Under the pieces are notes generated by a model. The model did no database searches and had not been told where the DNA came from. It saw only the letters and a program-made list of their open reading frames with translations. This document shows, one piece after another, positions 12,212-12,666 of a stretch of DNA of 12,666 nt (its first letter is position 1; the number at the start of each line of letters is the position of its first letter). The translations under genes were made by a program, and so were the position numbers. Origin of the DNA: DATECU01 sp035286745 (lineage in GTDB: Bacteria > Acidobacteriota > Vicinamibacteria > Fen-336); NCBI GenBank assembly GCA_035286745.1, contig DATECU010000208.1, positions 1-12,666 on the forward strand. Direction: 5' to 3'.

Positions 12212-12636
12212 TCGTGCCTGATGTCAACCTCCTCCTGTACGCGCATGTCGCGGCCTTCCCGGAGCACGCAGCCGCCCGGCGGTGGTGGGAAGACCTCCTG
12301 AACGGAAGCCGGGAGGTGGGCGTGGCGGCGCTGGCGCTGTTCGGGTTCGTGCGCATCGTCTCGAACCCACGCGTCCTCGATCAGCCGCTCGCCGTTGAAC
12401 ACGCCCTGGCCCGCGTCGAGGAGTGGCTGGAGCGCCCTCACGTCCACTTTGTCCAGCCCGGTCCGCAGCACCTGAAGATCGCGTTCGGGTTGCTGCGACA
12501 CCTGGGTGCCGGCGCCAACCTGACGACCGATGCCCAGCTCGCCGCCCTCGCCATCGAATACCAGGGCGAAGTCCACTCCAACGACGGCGATTTCGGCCGC
12601 TTCCCGCGCCTGCGCTGGGTGAACCCCCTCGCCTGA
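12208..12636 (+). CDS. vapC: VapC-family PIN-domain ribonuclease toxin
   Basis: 142 residues, a normal length for VapC. The PIN-domain acidic residues are visible: Asp5 in MIVPDVNLLLYAH, Asp108 in NLTTDAQLAALAIE and Asp126/Asp128 in SNDGDFGRF. The middle segment LALFGFVRIVSNPRV and the end FPRLRWVNPL are characteristic of one VapC subgroup. These toxins are Mg-dependent endoribonucleases, often acting on tRNA or rRNA, that are neutralised by VapB. The ATG overlaps the vapB 3' fragment by 4 nt, so the start is well supported. Its antitoxin is split by an insertion sequence while the toxin is full length, which implies it is silent, weakly translated, or controlled by an antitoxin elsewhere. 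A TTG-started frame beginning at 12004 in the IS also runs into vapC. Confidence 0.93.
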   Translation: MIVPDVNLLLYAHVAAFPEHAAARRWWEDLLNGSREVGVAALALFGFVRIVSNPRVLDQPLAVEHALARVEEWLERPHVHFVQPGPQHLKIAFGLLRHLGAGANLTTDAQLAALAIEYQGEVHSNDGDFGRFPRLRWVNPLA

Positions 12637-12658
12637 GCCGGCCCGTCGGCCTGGCTCA
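12634..12658 (+). terminator. Hairpin overlapping the vapC stop codon, possible terminator
   Basis: TGAGCCGGCC pairs with GGCCTGGCTCA across CGTC, allowing one bulge and one G-T pair. It begins at the vapC TGA. No T-run follows before the window ends, so its role as terminator is only probable. Confidence 0.4.
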
Positions 12659-12666
12659 GAACAGCT

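Overview
The window is very GC-rich DNA from a diderm bacterium: it encodes a TonB-dependent outer-membrane receptor, meso-DAP-type peptidoglycan recycling enzymes and a sigma-54-dependent regulator. The mix of genes and the style of the receptor plug fit Acidobacteriota or a similarly GC-rich diderm phylum. This placement is inference and low confidence. Genes are packed tightly, and many start codons overlap the preceding stop (GTGA, ATGA or TGATG junctions).

Left half, minus strand. A compact unit is transcribed leftward from about 5.2 kb: yqeY-like (4758-5213), nagZ (3654-4754), ldcA (2731-3654) and mpl (1316-2734). The last three are successive peptidoglycan-recycling activities: removing GlcNAc from muropeptides, trimming tetrapeptide to tripeptide, and re-ligating tripeptide to UDP-MurNAc. 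Downstream, with its own predicted promoter, is the start of a TonB-dependent receptor whose 3' end lies outside the window (1-1168).

Middle, plus strand. Diverging from yqeY across 51 bp that hold a nearly perfect 36-bp palindrome are an unrecognised secreted protein (5265-6419), a family-5 solute-binding protein (6416-7819), an NtrY-like histidine kinase (7816-9543), a tiny ribbon-helix-helix protein (9572-9748) and an NtrX-like sigma-54 activator (9745-11109), closed by a GC hairpin. Most junctions overlap by 4 nt. It reads as one operon with periplasmic binding protein, membrane sensor and sigma-54 output. Because the divergent unit recycles murein, and the murein-tripeptide binder MppA belongs to the same solute-binding family, a muropeptide-sensing role is an attractive but untested hypothesis.

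Right end. A vapBC toxin-antitoxin operon has a palindromic operator overlapping its -10 element. Its antitoxin gene is cut by a 677-bp IS200-type element (about 11337-12013) carrying tnpA on the minus strand. Removing the element at the shared GTCAA restores a continuous 90-codon vapB that overlaps intact vapC (12208-12636) by 4 nt. The element has matching subterminal hairpins, a long stem that buries the tnpA ribosome binding site, and a regular series of GC stem-loops spaced about 30 nt apart at its other end. No tRNA, rRNA or CRISPR array was seen.
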